From DATJGR01 sp963812255 (GTDB taxonomy: Bacteria; Pseudomonadota; Gammaproteobacteria; Pseudomonadales; Azotimanducaceae), in NCBI GenBank assembly GCA_963812255.1, contig CAWEUM010000002.1:434001-498000 (forward strand): 64,000 bases of DNA. The letters run 5' to 3'. Shown here one piece after another: positions 1 to 9,838 of the stretch (positions are counted from its first letter, which is position 1; each line of letters begins with the position of its first letter). The notes beneath the pieces are model-generated. The model ran no database searches. It had not been told where the DNA came from and saw only the letters and a list, made by a program, of their open reading frames with translations. Made by a program: the position numbers and the translations under genes.

Positions 1-637
1 TGAGCGCTTTGAGATCTTCATCGATCTTTTCGCCGCCTTCCAGATCTTTGATTTCGTCCGCCAACGTGCGTTGTCCCAGATCGAATGCTTCGATTTGACC
101 TTCCATGTCATCCATCTTCCGCTCGTACTGCTCGAAGCGCTGGATCGCATCGTCCAGATTCGCGTCGTTGAGCTGTCGCTTCACGCCGAGACGTGTCTTG
201 GCGGCTTTACCGCGCATGATAATCGCGTTCTGACGTGTTTTGGCGTCCTTGATCTTCTGCTGCAGCGCTGCCGTATCTTCCGACAGCTTTGCCAGTGTCT
301 CTTCGAGCAACGTGAGTTCCCGGCTTGCGGAATCAGCGCTCTCGCCAGCCTTGTTGCGTTCAACCAGTGCGGCGCGCGCCAAGTCGTCGCGCCGCTTGCG
401 GATCGCAACTTCGGCCTTGCGCTCCCACTCGAGCGACTCCCCTTTGAGCCAATCGCGACGACGAACCAGTTCCTTTTTATCGGCGATGATTCGAGCCGAC
501 GTAGTTCTCACCTCCACGAGGGTCTCTTCCATCTCCTGGATGATCAGACGGACCATCTTTTCCGGATCTTCGGCCTTGTCCAGCAAGGCGTTCAGATTGG
601 AATTGATGATGTCCGTCATGCGCGAAAATATGCTCAT
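1..637 (-). CDS. pspA: Phage shock protein A (PspA/IM30 family), C-terminal end cut by window edge
   Basis: PspA coats the inner face of a stressed cytoplasmic membrane and, in the absence of stress, holds the activator PspF inactive. 212 residues are visible, starting MSIFSRMTDIINSN. They show the N-terminal amphipathic helix (about residues 1-24) followed by a continuous, highly charged coiled coil typical of PspA/IM30. Family members are about 220-230 residues, so only a few C-terminal residues lie outside the window. The start is fixed by an AGGAGG just upstream. The gene is divergent from pspF, the usual arrangement, with a sigma-54-like promoter between them. Identity is seen directly in the translation; the function is known for the family. 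Confidence 0.93.
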   Translation of the reverse strand, partial: MSIFSRMTDIINSNLNALLDKAEDPEKMVRLIIQEMEETLVEVRTTSARIIADKKELVRRRDWLKGESLEWERKAEVAIRKRRDDLARAALVERNKAGESADSASRELTLLEETLAKLSEDTAALQQKIKDAKTRQNAIIMRGKAAKTRLGVKRQLNDANLDDAIQRFEQYERKMDDMEGQIEAFDLGQRTLADEIKDLEGGEKIDEDLKAL

Positions 638-698
638 GGTGCCTCCTGGGCTTGTCGATCCGAAACGATGGATCTCGTTCCGGTGTTGGTGTTCTGCT

Positions 699-714
699 AT
701 CAGCATTCGTGCCA
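699..714 (-). promoter_or_regulatory. Sigma-54-like promoter for pspA
   Basis: Read on the minus strand this is TGGCACG-AATG-CTGAT. The -24 half matches the sigma-54 consensus TGGCACG exactly. The -12 half (CTGAT against TTGCA) is weak, but spacing is right and the site lies about 60 nt before the pspA start. The AT-rich stretch at about 735-775 is where PspF and IHF sites would be expected. Function is inferred from position and from the adjacent enhancer-binding protein gene. Confidence 0.6.
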
Positions 715-800
715 GCTTGGATCAATCAGCATAAGTCATTGATTATTAGATAATAATTTCGCGATCTAGTACGATTTGCGGGGCTTCTTCTTCTGCAAGC

Positions 801-1850
801 ATGGTGGATATCGCCAACAGTTGGCAGAATCCCGCGATGGAACGAGAGATCGAACGCCTGCTAGGTGAGTCACCCGCATTTCTGCAGGTGCTCGACGATG
901 TTTCGAAAATCGCGCCGCTCGAAAAGCCGGTGCTGATCGTCGGCGAGCGCGGGACCGGCAAGGAGCTGATCGCGGCGCGCTTGCACTACCTGTCCAATCG
1001 CTGGGATGCCGAGTTCATCAAGATGAACTGCGCGGCCATCAGTGATTCTCTGCTGGAGACCGAACTGTTCGGTCACGAAGCGGGCGCGTTCACCGGTGCG
1101 TCGCGCAATCACCGCGGACGGTTCGAGCGCGCCGACGGCGGCACGTTGTTTCTCGACGAACTCGCCACGACCTCGAAGTTGGTGCAGGAAAAGATCCTAC
1201 GGGTCATCGAATATGGCGAATTCGAACGGGTCGGCGGCAGCAAAACCATTCGCGTCAGCGTGCGCCTGATTGCAGCAACGAACGAGGACTTGCCAAGGCT
1301 CGCCGAGCAAGGCGCGTTTCGGCGCGATCTGCTCGATCGGCTCGCATTCGATGTGATCACGTTGCCGCCATTGCGCGAACGCCAAGGCGACATCGCGCTG
1401 CTGGCGGAGCATTTTGCGATCAACATGGCAACCGAACTCGGCCAGAAGTTGTTCCCCGGCTTCACCGAACGTGCCCGCGACGTGCTGCTGAACCACGATT
1501 GGCCCGGCAATGTGCGCGAATTGAAGAACGTGGTCGAGCGCTGTGTGTACCGCAATCCGGATGCGGCGAAGCCGGTCGACGCAATCACACTCGACCCGTT
1601 CGCTTCACCGTTCCGACCGCGCGGCAATATCCCAACAGCGGCACCGAACCCCGCCAGCGACGCGACCCTGCCGCTCGACCTCAAGGAAACGGTGCAGATG
1701 TTCGAGATCGACTTGCTCGAGCGCGCCTTGGAAACCGGTCGCTTCAACCAGCGCCGCGCCGCGGAACTGTTGGGACTCACCTATCACCAGCTGCGCGGCT
1801 ACCTCAAGAAATACAACCTGTTGAAATCGAGTGACTCAGTCTCGGAGTGA
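801..1850 (+). CDS. pspF: PspF, sigma-54-dependent activator of the phage shock operon
   Basis: This is a bacterial enhancer-binding protein that lacks a receiver domain, as PspF does. Walker A GERGTGKE is at residues 48-55, the sigma-54 contact loop GAFTGA at 95-100, Walker B GGTLFLDE at about 113-120, and arginine-finger candidates at R174 and R180. A Fis-type helix-turn-helix (RRAAELLGLTYHQLRG) lies near the C-terminus. Length (349) is slightly over E. coli PspF because of a short N-terminal extension; the ATG at 837 is an alternative start that would fit the family length better. The upstream region has no strong ribosome site for 801. It is divergent from pspA, whose product is its negative regulator. 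Confidence 0.93.
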   Translation: MVDIANSWQNPAMEREIERLLGESPAFLQVLDDVSKIAPLEKPVLIVGERGTGKELIAARLHYLSNRWDAEFIKMNCAAISDSLLETELFGHEAGAFTGASRNHRGRFERADGGTLFLDELATTSKLVQEKILRVIEYGEFERVGGSKTIRVSVRLIAATNEDLPRLAEQGAFRRDLLDRLAFDVITLPPLRERQGDIALLAEHFAINMATELGQKLFPGFTERARDVLLNHDWPGNVRELKNVVERCVYRNPDAAKPVDAITLDPFASPFRPRGNIPTAAPNPASDATLPLDLKETVQMFEIDLLERALETGRFNQRRAAELLGLTYHQLRGYLKKYNLLKSSDSVSE

Positions 1851-2046
1851 GCCGACGATCAGCGACATACCACTGGCTGAAGACGCACGCATCGACGCGG
1901 CTGGAGTATGGAAGCGGCGAAGACAGTCAGCCGTTTCCGGATCTGCTTCGGAAAACGGACTATCCTCCGGCGTCGCGGTGCGCCTGGCGGCACAGGTCGA
2001 CACGATTTTCGTCTTGCCCAGGGTTACTCCGCTACAGGCATAACCC

Positions 2047-4197
2047 ATGACCGATTACTCGACTAAGAATATCGTCGGCTACGCAGACCCGCTGTCTGTA
2101 CGCGCCGGCGACACGCTCTCGGTTTTCGTGAGCTGCGAACCGGCAGGAGATTTCGACGCTTCGCTGGTGCAGCTCATCAGCGGCGACGCGCGACCACATG
2201 GCACCGGATTCCGCGAAATCGCAGTTGCGGCTTCCTTTGCCGGCACCTATGCGGGTGTCCATCAGCCACTGATTTTGGGTTCCTACGCAGTACTGCCGGA
2301 TCTGCCCGAGAGTCGCGCGCTGACGTTTGCGTGCTATTTCTATCCGACGTTGCTCGAATCCAACGAGCAGACGCTGGCGCACTGCGCCGGTTTCAGCGTT
2401 GGCATCGGCGCGTTTGGTCTGAACGTCGTCGTGGCAGATGAAAGGATCGAGGTGGGCGTGGCACTGCGACAGCACCGGTGGCATAGGCTCGTGGTGAGCC
2501 TCGACGAGCAACTCCTGGTGCGCGTCGATTGCCTGCCGCAGGGACCCGGCGAACAAACGGCCGCGTTCGCGACGACGCGTTCGGTACGGTCGCACCGAAT
2601 CCCGCGCAGCGATTGGGAACTGGCCCGTCAAGCGCCCGGGCGCGGCCACTTCAACGGGCGCATCGAATCCGTACGGATCTACGGTGTTGCCGTCGAGGTC
2701 GACGCGGCGGCCATCGATCTGGACCTGGCCCGGCCGAGCCGACCCGGTCTGAACGGCGCGTGGGACTTTTCGCTCGGCGTCGAAACGAAGGCACTCGTCG
2801 ACGTATCCGGACACGACCGCCACGGCTCTGTACGCCAGATGCCAACACGCGCAGTGAGGGGCGCAAGCTGGCGCGGAGACGTATTCGATTGGCGGAACGA
2901 TCCATCGCAGTACGCGGCGATCCATTTTCACGACGACGACCTCGTGGACGCGCAGTGGAACCCGAGCATCACCTGGCGGATTCCGGACGACGTGAGGTCG
3001 GGGGTCTATGCCGTGAAGCTCACGAAAGAAGGCAGCGAAGACTACGTTCCGTTCTTCGTCAGGCCGGCAGCGCATCATCATCGGTCGCCGGTCGCGGTGC
3101 TCGCGGCGACGGCTACATATATCGCATATGCCAATCAGCGCCTGACCTTCTCCGGCGGCATCATGGGGCACCGTAAACCGTCGAACGCCAACGACGCGTA
3201 TCTGCTCGCGCACCCGGACGTCGGCTGTTCGCTGTACGATCACCACCGCGACGGCAGCGGCGTCCACTATTCCTCGAGACTGCGGCCAGTTCTGAACCTG
3301 AAGCCGAAGGGCATGCCGTGGTCGTTCACTGCGGATACGAACCTGCTCGCGTGGCTGCACCACATCGGCCAACCGTTCGATGTGGTCACAGATGAGGATC
3401 TGCACCGCGAGGGAGCCGATCTGCTTGCGCCCTATGCCGTGGTGATCACAGGCACGCATCCCGAGTATCACTCCACACAGATGCTCGACGGCCTGCAGGA
3501 TTGGCTCGCAGCGGGCGGCCGCCTGATGTACATGGGCGGCAACGGATTTTATTGGCGCATCGCGTACTGCCCGGATGATCCCGCGATCATTGAGGTGCGC
3601 CGAGCCGAGGACGGTACACGCGCATGGATCGCCGAACCCGGTGAGTACTATCACGCGTTTACCGGCGAATATGGTGGCCTGTGGCGCCGCATCGGTCGGC
3701 CACCCAATCAGCTCGTTGGAGTCGGGTTCGCGGCGCAGGGATTCGACGGCGGAACGCACTATCGCGTCACCGCCAATGCCCTCGATGCGCGCGCCGCGTT
3801 CATCGTGGCGGGTCTCGAAAATCTTCAGATCATTGGCGATCACGGCACGCAAGGGGGCGGCGCTGCCGGCGAAGAGATCGATCGATACGACACATCGCTC
3901 GGTTCGCCGGCACACGCGCTCGTTATCGCAACTTCCGAAGGACACCGCCCGGGCATGCTGCGAGCAAAGGAAGAGTTCTTCATGATGCGGCCACTCGCGA
4001 ACGATGCGGACGTGCGCGCCGACATGACGTTCTTCGAAACGGCCGCGGGCGGCGCGGTGTTCAGCAGCGGCTCGATATCCTACGCGGGTTCGCTGTCCAG
4101 CAACGGCTACGACAACGACATTGCGCGCCTCACCGGGAACGTACTGCGCCGTTTCGTTGACGCGACGCCGTTCGACATGCCGACAGCATCGTCGTGA
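2047..4197 (+). CDS. N,N-dimethylformamidase large (beta) subunit-like protein
   Basis: A 716-residue protein resembling the large subunit of N,N-dimethylformamidase, an iron enzyme that hydrolyses dimethylformamide to dimethylamine and formate. The N-terminal half is beta-rich with a LamG/concanavalin-like section (about 75-220). The C-terminal half has a glutamine-amidotransferase-like fold, with VVITGTHPEYHS and a glycine-rich AAGGRLMYMGGNG. The H471-P-E473 pair and Y397 have spacing close to the iron ligands reported for the Paracoccus enzyme, as I recall them. There is no signal peptide. The small alpha subunit that normally precedes it is missing: the 196 bp upstream hold no matching gene. 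The true substrate is therefore unknown and another amide is likely. Confidence 0.75.
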   Translation: MTDYSTKNIVGYADPLSVRAGDTLSVFVSCEPAGDFDASLVQLISGDARPHGTGFREIAVAASFAGTYAGVHQPLILGSYAVLPDLPESRALTFACYFYPTLLESNEQTLAHCAGFSVGIGAFGLNVVVADERIEVGVALRQHRWHRLVVSLDEQLLVRVDCLPQGPGEQTAAFATTRSVRSHRIPRSDWELARQAPGRGHFNGRIESVRIYGVAVEVDAAAIDLDLARPSRPGLNGAWDFSLGVETKALVDVSGHDRHGSVRQMPTRAVRGASWRGDVFDWRNDPSQYAAIHFHDDDLVDAQWNPSITWRIPDDVRSGVYAVKLTKEGSEDYVPFFVRPAAHHHRSPVAVLAATATYIAYANQRLTFSGGIMGHRKPSNANDAYLLAHPDVGCSLYDHHRDGSGVHYSSRLRPVLNLKPKGMPWSFTADTNLLAWLHHIGQPFDVVTDEDLHREGADLLAPYAVVITGTHPEYHSTQMLDGLQDWLAAGGRLMYMGGNGFYWRIAYCPDDPAIIEVRRAEDGTRAWIAEPGEYYHAFTGEYGGLWRRIGRPPNQLVGVGFAAQGFDGGTHYRVTANALDARAAFIVAGLENLQIIGDHGTQGGGAAGEEIDRYDTSLGSPAHALVIATSEGHRPGMLRAKEEFFMMRPLANDADVRADMTFFETAAGGAVFSSGSISYAGSLSSNGYDNDIARLTGNVLRRFVDATPFDMPTASS

Positions 4198-4204
4198 CTT
4201 CGGC

Positions 4205-5056
4205 CTACAAGCCCTGCTCGGCGAACTGTATGAACAGAGTCTGCATCGCCGTCACGCGAGCGATGTAACTCGACGCGAGATGACTGCCGCAGTGCTGGTC
4301 CGGCGTCAGCCGAAGGTGTTGCGCGATGTATCTGTTGGCGGCGCCGACGCCGCATAGATGCATCAGCGCGGCTACATTCTGCTTTTGGCCCAGTGTTGCG
4401 GAGCGAATGCCATGCCGCCGCAACACACGAGACACATTGAAATCGAGATAGGCTGATGCCATTTCGACCGCATGGGTCGGTATCACCCGGCTGTACAATC
4501 CATTGAACCAACATGACCGCCATGCGTGCCAAGGCCCGTCTTTCACGACGTGGTGGTCGTGAATGCAATAGTGCCGCGCTTCGGCGAACGTGGCGTCGGT
4601 GAACTGATACATGCCCACCGCGCTCGAGGCGGGTCGATACACGTCCCATGGATCTGTCGTCAACGCCCAGCGCCAATAGGTCCGGGCGACCGGATTGCCA
4701 GACCCCTCCACCTGCGCCAACGCCGCAAGCAACGCCGGCGTCATCGTTGCCGTCGCATGCGCGCGGAAGATCGGCGCGTAGGCTCGCCAGGTTTCGGCCG
4801 GGGTCTTGTGCAGCACACCACTGACCGGAAAGAACAACTCGGTCGGCTTTCGAACGACCTGATACATCCAATTGACCACGGCCCACATCATCAATAGAGC
4901 AGTCAAGACGGTTGCAACCTGTGCATAAACTGGTGCGCGGCTAAACCAGCGGACCCAACGGCGCCGCAAAGGCGCGCTGGGCCAGACTGCGCGCAGCACT
5001 CGCCGGCGCTTGCGCCGCCTCCGGCTCCGCACAGTCTTCTCCGCGCTACCGCGCAC
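4205..5056 (-). CDS. Membrane-anchored lytic-transglycosylase-like (SLT fold) protein
   Basis: A very basic N-terminus (residues 10-40, many Arg) is followed by one membrane segment at about 44-66 and a periplasmic domain. ALAQVEGSGNP with E117, then SSAVGMYQFTDATF, resembles the catalytic Glu and the G-x-x-Q segments of family 1 (SLT) lytic transglycosylases, which cleave peptidoglycan glycan strands. The match is partial, so activity is inferred. The start is GTG. It converges tail to tail with the dimethylformamidase-like gene and is divergent from the MFS gene. It could alternatively be a structural, non-catalytic SLT-fold protein. Confidence 0.7.
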   Translation of the reverse strand: MRGSAEKTVRSRRRRKRRRVLRAVWPSAPLRRRWVRWFSRAPVYAQVATVLTALLMMWAVVNWMYQVVRKPTELFFPVSGVLHKTPAETWRAYAPIFRAHATATMTPALLAALAQVEGSGNPVARTYWRWALTTDPWDVYRPASSAVGMYQFTDATFAEARHYCIHDHHVVKDGPWHAWRSCWFNGLYSRVIPTHAVEMASAYLDFNVSRVLRRHGIRSATLGQKQNVAALMHLCGVGAANRYIAQHLRLTPDQHCGSHLASSYIARVTAMQTLFIQFAEQGL

Positions 5057-5142
5057 GACAACACCTCGCGAAGACGCAAATGAGACAGATCATCGCGGGT
5101 AGCTTATCTTACGGCGCTCAGCCACGCGCAGCAGGGCATTGC

Positions 5143-6564
5143 ATGACGGGGACCACGTCGAAAGGCGAATCCGAACGCGCTGGCGGCGATCGATTCTGGT
5201 CCTATCTGCACACCAGGGAGATCGATTTTCTGCCATCCGGCGCATTGCGCTGGTGGCTGCTCGCGTTGATCGTGCTGGGATGGGCCGTGGAGCAGTACGA
5301 GGGACTCAAGACTGGGCCGGTGCTGGTCTACGTGCTCGCGGAATTCGACAAGTCGTTGACCCAATGGGGCTACGTTGCCGCGCTCGCGGGACTGGTCTAT
5401 AGCGCCGGCGCAGTGCTGCTCAGCCGTGCAGCCGACCGATTCGGCCGACGTCCGCTGATGATCTGGCCGGTGGTGTGCTACGTGGTGATTTCCATCGCCG
5501 GCGCACTCGCGCCGTCGTTCATCGTGCTCGCGTGCCTGTCGATGGCCGGCAGTTTCATGATGGCGGGTATGAGCCCGGCCGTTCATGCCGCGTCGCGCGA
5601 TCTGACGCCTCGTATGGGGCGCGCGATGGTCTACTCGTGGGTATCGCTGGCCTTCACGATCGGCGCGCTGATGTCTACCACCGTGGCCGCGCACACGCTG
5701 CCGATCTGGCCAGGCTGGCGTTCACAATACTGGATCGCGGCCGCACTCGGCGGTGTCACCGCCGTCATCATCTATGTGTTCTATCGTGATCTGTCTGCGC
5801 GCATACGCGGCCGCGTCGTGGAGATCGTGGACGCAATTCCCCAGCAGACGCTCGCTGTCGGGACGGTCGAAACGGCATCCGCCGTCACCAAGCTCGACAA
5901 TCACTATGATCAGGGCCGCGCCGTTTATCGCAGCCCGCGTTTGTGGGCGCTGTCGTTCACGATCGTCTTCTGGTCGCTGACGTACGTCACGGTGTCGGCC
6001 TACGTACCGACGTATCTCGCGCAGAACTATCACATCGAACCGGCGCGCGCGGCCGGCATTACCTCCTACTTCTGGATCGTGTTCACCTGCAGCGTGTTCT
6101 TGTCGGGCTGGTTGTCTGATCGGTTGCAGGTGCGCAAGACGATCACCGCATTCGGTGGCATCACCACCGGCGCATGCTTTCTGGTCGGTGCGCAGATTCC
6201 CATAGGAACGCCGGACGCGACGCTCGCGCTGGTCTGGTCGACGACCGGTTTCTGTGCGGGCTTCATCTATCCCGCCTGGTGCGCGATCTATTCGGAGACC
6301 GCCGAGGCCATCAGTCCTCACGGGGTCGGGCGCGCGTTCGGCATCACTGCGACGCTCGCGCCGGTCTCGGGTCTGTTTCTCAACCTGGGGCTCCCGCGGG
6401 TCGTCGAGACTTTCGGATGGTCGACATGGATGACGATCGCGGGTTTCTGCTGCTTTGGCGCCGCAATACTGGTCTCGTTCGGCGAAGGCCCGTGGTGGGT
6501 ACCGGGCGCCGCTCGACAGCGGCCGGTTCATTCGGCAACGGCCGCTGATGCGACCGCACCCTAA
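5143..6564 (+). CDS. MFS transporter
   Basis: A 12-helix major facilitator of about 473 residues. The signature loop after helix 2, SRAADRFGRRPLM, and its repeat after helix 8, SGWLSDRLQVRK, are both clear. The sequence begins with a soluble segment before the first helix (GALRWWLLALIVLGWAV). I chose ATG 5143, preceded by AGGG at suitable distance. An upstream in-frame ATG at 5080 would add 21 unlikely residues and leave only 23 bp to the divergent SLT gene. The next gene downstream is a D-aminoacylase-type hydrolase, so uptake of an acylated amino acid or amide is a reasonable guess, but the substrate cannot be read from the sequence. Confidence 0.85.
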   Translation: MTGTTSKGESERAGGDRFWSYLHTREIDFLPSGALRWWLLALIVLGWAVEQYEGLKTGPVLVYVLAEFDKSLTQWGYVAALAGLVYSAGAVLLSRAADRFGRRPLMIWPVVCYVVISIAGALAPSFIVLACLSMAGSFMMAGMSPAVHAASRDLTPRMGRAMVYSWVSLAFTIGALMSTTVAAHTLPIWPGWRSQYWIAAALGGVTAVIIYVFYRDLSARIRGRVVEIVDAIPQQTLAVGTVETASAVTKLDNHYDQGRAVYRSPRLWALSFTIVFWSLTYVTVSAYVPTYLAQNYHIEPARAAGITSYFWIVFTCSVFLSGWLSDRLQVRKTITAFGGITTGACFLVGAQIPIGTPDATLALVWSTTGFCAGFIYPAWCAIYSETAEAISPHGVGRAFGITATLAPVSGLFLNLGLPRVVETFGWSTWMTIAGFCCFGAAILVSFGEGPWWVPGAARQRPVHSATAADATAP

Positions 6565-6699
6565 TAGACGCTTTATGGGCGACAGCGATCCCGCGCCTGG
6601 CGACGCCCGCGCATCATCCGATCGAAGTACCCCGGCCTTGGCGCTATGCTGCCGGGGTCGCCACCGAATCGCCTTGGCATCAGCACAGGAGAATGTTTC

Positions 6700-8424
6700 A
6701 TGCTCGACCTCATCATTCGCAACGGGCGCATCGTCGACGGCACCGGCAGTGACGCGTTCGACGGTGACATCGGTATCCAGAACGGTCGCATCGTCGCGAT
6801 CGGCCGCGTAGACGACGCAGCGAAACAGACCCTCGACGCCAACGGCCGTGTCGTATCGCCGGGCTTCGTCGACGTACACACCCACTACGATGCGCAAGTG
6901 TTCTGGGACGGCGCGCTGAGCCCCTCGTGTTATCACGGCGTAACGACGATCTTCGGCGGCCACTGCGGCTTCAGCATCGCGCCGCTGTCCAAAGACGCCG
7001 CACCTTATCTGCTCAACATGTTGTCGCGCGTCGAAGGCATGCCGGCGAACAGTCTCCAAGCCGGCGTACCGTGGGACTGGGAAACGTTCGGCGAATACCT
7101 CGGCAAACTCGACGGCAATCTCGGCGTCAACGCGGGATTCATGGCGGGGCACAGCGCGATTCGCCGCGTCGTGATGGGCGAGCGCGCGGTCGGGCATCAG
7201 GCAACAAAAGCCGAACTCGATCGAATGAAGGCGCTGCTGGCGCAATCACTGACACAGGGCGCGATGGGATTTTCATCGACCGTCTCGCCAACGCACAACG
7301 ATGCAGACGGCAATCCTGTGCCGTCGCGCCACGCGAGCCGTGACGAGCTCATCGAACTCGCACGCGTATGTCGCGACTACGAAGGCACGTCGCTGGAGTT
7401 TCTGCCGGCGGTCGGCCGCTTCTCGCAGGAGATCATCCAACTGATGGCGGATCTGTCGAGTGCCGCTCAACGCCCATTGAACTGGAATGCGCTGAACGCA
7501 GGCGACCCGGACACGATGGAGAACCAACTCTCCGCGACCGATTACGCGCGCAGCAACGGCGGCGACGTGCGCGCATTGACGATCCCCCAGCCGATCACGC
7601 TGCGCATCAATTTGTTCGCCGGCTTCGTGTTCGATGCGTTGACCGGCTGGGACACGCTGTTCCGGCTGTCGGTCGAAGACCGGATCAAGGCACTCAGCGA
7701 TCCGGAGAGACGTCGCTCGCTCGACGAGAGTGCGCGCGCATCGGGGCCACTACGCGGACTCGCGAACTGGTCGGCACTCACCGTGCATTCCGTCTTCAAA
7801 CCCGAGAACCGGCATCTCGAGGGCCGCACGATTGGGGACCTCGCTGCCGAACAACGCAAGACGCCGTTCGACGCGATGCTCGATCTTGCGATCTCCGAAG
7901 GTCTGCGCACCGCATTCATGCCGCCGGCTGTCGGCGGCGACACAGCGTTGTGGAAGGTTCGGGGGCAGTTGTGGCTGGACGAGCGGACCGTAATCGGCGC
8001 GTCGGACGCCGGCGCGCACCTCGACATGATCGACACGTTCGCATTCTCGACCCAGGTGCTCGGTAACGGCGTACGTGAATTCAACGCCATCGGCCTCGAA
8101 CAGGCGGTGCATCAATTGACCCAGGTGCCGGCGGAGCTGTTCGGCCTGCGCGAACGCGGCGTTCTCCGCACGGGGTGGCACGCCGATATCGTGGTATTCG
8201 ACCCGCAGACGGTCGGCTCCGGTCCGGTGCACATGCGCCCGGACCTGCCCTGCAACGAACCGCGCATCTACGCCGATGCATATGGTGTCGACCATGTATT
8301 CGTCAACGGCGTGCAGATCATTCGTGACGGCAAGCACACCGATGCGCGCCCCGGGATTGCACTGCGGTCCGGCAGAGACACGTATACGCCGACGATGCGG
8401 ACCCACAGCGCAGCGCTTGCTTGA
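6700..8424 (+). CDS. D-aminoacylase-type amidohydrolase (N-acyl-D-amino-acid deacylase family)
   Basis: A cytoplasmic zinc amidohydrolase of 574 residues. The metal site motif VDVHTHYD gives H60, H62 and D64. GGHCGFS places C89 29 residues after H60, the spacing that marks the D-aminoacylase subgroup. GASDAGAHLDM supplies the late catalytic Asp. An AGGAG ribosome site fixes the ATG at 6700. The family hydrolyses N-acyl-D-amino acids, dihydropyrimidine-like rings or related amides; the exact substrate is not evident. It lies 135 bp after the MFS gene on the same strand and may be co-transcribed with it. Confidence 0.85.
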   Translation: MLDLIIRNGRIVDGTGSDAFDGDIGIQNGRIVAIGRVDDAAKQTLDANGRVVSPGFVDVHTHYDAQVFWDGALSPSCYHGVTTIFGGHCGFSIAPLSKDAAPYLLNMLSRVEGMPANSLQAGVPWDWETFGEYLGKLDGNLGVNAGFMAGHSAIRRVVMGERAVGHQATKAELDRMKALLAQSLTQGAMGFSSTVSPTHNDADGNPVPSRHASRDELIELARVCRDYEGTSLEFLPAVGRFSQEIIQLMADLSSAAQRPLNWNALNAGDPDTMENQLSATDYARSNGGDVRALTIPQPITLRINLFAGFVFDALTGWDTLFRLSVEDRIKALSDPERRRSLDESARASGPLRGLANWSALTVHSVFKPENRHLEGRTIGDLAAEQRKTPFDAMLDLAISEGLRTAFMPPAVGGDTALWKVRGQLWLDERTVIGASDAGAHLDMIDTFAFSTQVLGNGVREFNAIGLEQAVHQLTQVPAELFGLRERGVLRTGWHADIVVFDPQTVGSGPVHMRPDLPCNEPRIYADAYGVDHVFVNGVQIIRDGKHTDARPGIALRSGRDTYTPTMRTHSAALA

Positions 8425-8575
8425 CGTTCGCAACGAAGCGGGCCTCAGTGCGCCAATCGACAGCCATCTCGCCCGAGGACCGGTTCACGAAAATCGCCCG
8501 CGTGGGGTGCCCGCGCCGCGGCGTCCCCGGTAGACTGCGCAGGCACTCTGCGCGATGCCCGACCCTGGAGAAACG

Positions 8576-9736
8576 ATGAGCAACGACGCCCCGATCGATT
8601 GGGTCACGACCATACTGTTCTCGACAACCTTCATCGCTGCCGTGGTCGGGGTCCCGCTGTATGGATTTCTGGTCGGGTTTTCGACGGCGAGCTGGGTGTG
8701 GTTCGCGCTGTTCCTGTTCGCCTCGGGGCTGTCGATTACTGCCGGCTACCACCGCCTGTGGGCCCATCGATCGTACGAAGCGCATTGGTCGGTTCGCCTG
8801 TTCTTCATGTTGTTCGGCGCGATGGCGATTCAGAACAGCATCTACATCTGGGCCGCCGGCCATCGCCCGCACCACCGCTACGTCGATGACGAGGATCGCG
8901 ACCCGTATTCATCGCGGCGCGGAATGTGGTTCTCGCACATTGGCTGGATGCTGCGCAAATACGCAAGCGGCGAACCGGATTTCAAGTACGTCAAAGATCT
9001 GGAACGCGACCCGATCGTGATGTTCCAACACCGTCACTATGTCGCGCTGGTGCTCGCCATGAACATCGCGCTGCCACTGCTCGTCGGGCTCCTGTCGGGC
9101 GACGTGTGGGGCACGTTGCTGCTGGCGGGTGTGTTGCGTCTGGTCGTCAATCATCACGTCACATTCTTGATCAACTCGCTGGCGCACGGTTGGGGCCGGC
9201 AGCCGTATACCGATCGCAATACTTCGCGCGACAACCCGATTCTCGCCCTGTTCACCTATGGCGAGGGTTATCACAATTTCCATCATCTGTTTGCCAACGA
9301 TTACCGCAATGGCGTTCGCTGGTGGCAATGGGATCCAACGAAGTGGCTGATCCGCGGTATGTCGATGCTTGGGCTCACGAGCAAGCTGCGCGTCACACCG
9401 TCGGTCGTCATCGAGCAGGCTCGACTGGATATGCAGTTCAGTCGAGCTCAGGTCAGCGTGGCAAAGCAGGCCGAACGTGGCGACGGGCTCGCGGTCGAAT
9501 TGCGCGAACTGATCAGCCGTGAATACGAAGCCTTCACCGCCACCCTGGCCGAGTGGTCCGCGACGCGCGACACGTGGTTGGCAGCGACACGCGACCACGT
9601 TGCCGAAAGGCTTGCCGAAGGACTCGCCGGAAGGTTCGAACACATCGACCTGGCCGCCTATGCCCGAGAGATCGAGTCGAGGCTGCGCGCCCAGCGACGC
9701 CGCCTCGAGCGCCTCGCGCAGCAACCTCTTTACTAG
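8576..9736 (+). CDS. Acyl-CoA (delta-9 type) fatty acid desaturase
   Basis: An integral-membrane di-iron desaturase introducing a double bond into acyl chains. All three histidine boxes are present: HRLWAHR (59-65), HRPHHRY (96-102) and EGYHNFHH. Hydrophobic segments flank box 1 and lie between boxes 2 and 3, as in stearoyl-CoA desaturases. The length of 386 is typical. The C-terminal 90 residues form a charged helical tail. A GGAG precedes the ATG at 8576; the ATG at 8555 is less likely. No electron-donor gene is adjacent. Confidence 0.9.
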   Translation: MSNDAPIDWVTTILFSTTFIAAVVGVPLYGFLVGFSTASWVWFALFLFASGLSITAGYHRLWAHRSYEAHWSVRLFFMLFGAMAIQNSIYIWAAGHRPHHRYVDDEDRDPYSSRRGMWFSHIGWMLRKYASGEPDFKYVKDLERDPIVMFQHRHYVALVLAMNIALPLLVGLLSGDVWGTLLLAGVLRLVVNHHVTFLINSLAHGWGRQPYTDRNTSRDNPILALFTYGEGYHNFHHLFANDYRNGVRWWQWDPTKWLIRGMSMLGLTSKLRVTPSVVIEQARLDMQFSRAQVSVAKQAERGDGLAVELRELISREYEAFTATLAEWSATRDTWLAATRDHVAERLAEGLAGRFEHIDLAAYAREIESRLRAQRRRLERLAQQPLY

Positions 9737-9838
9737 AACCGTTCTCCAGGAGACGTTCTGTCTCCGAACGCATCCCGATGTCGAGCACGCGTTGACTTAC
9801 CACGCCCGGCCGACGCCACACGCCACGCGCGGGGTGGG

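Noticed and set aside
2032..3945. 637-codon open frame antisense to the dimethylformamidase-like gene
   Set aside because: Arg/His/Asp-rich translation without domains, no ribosome site; a GC-driven shadow of a well-recognised gene.
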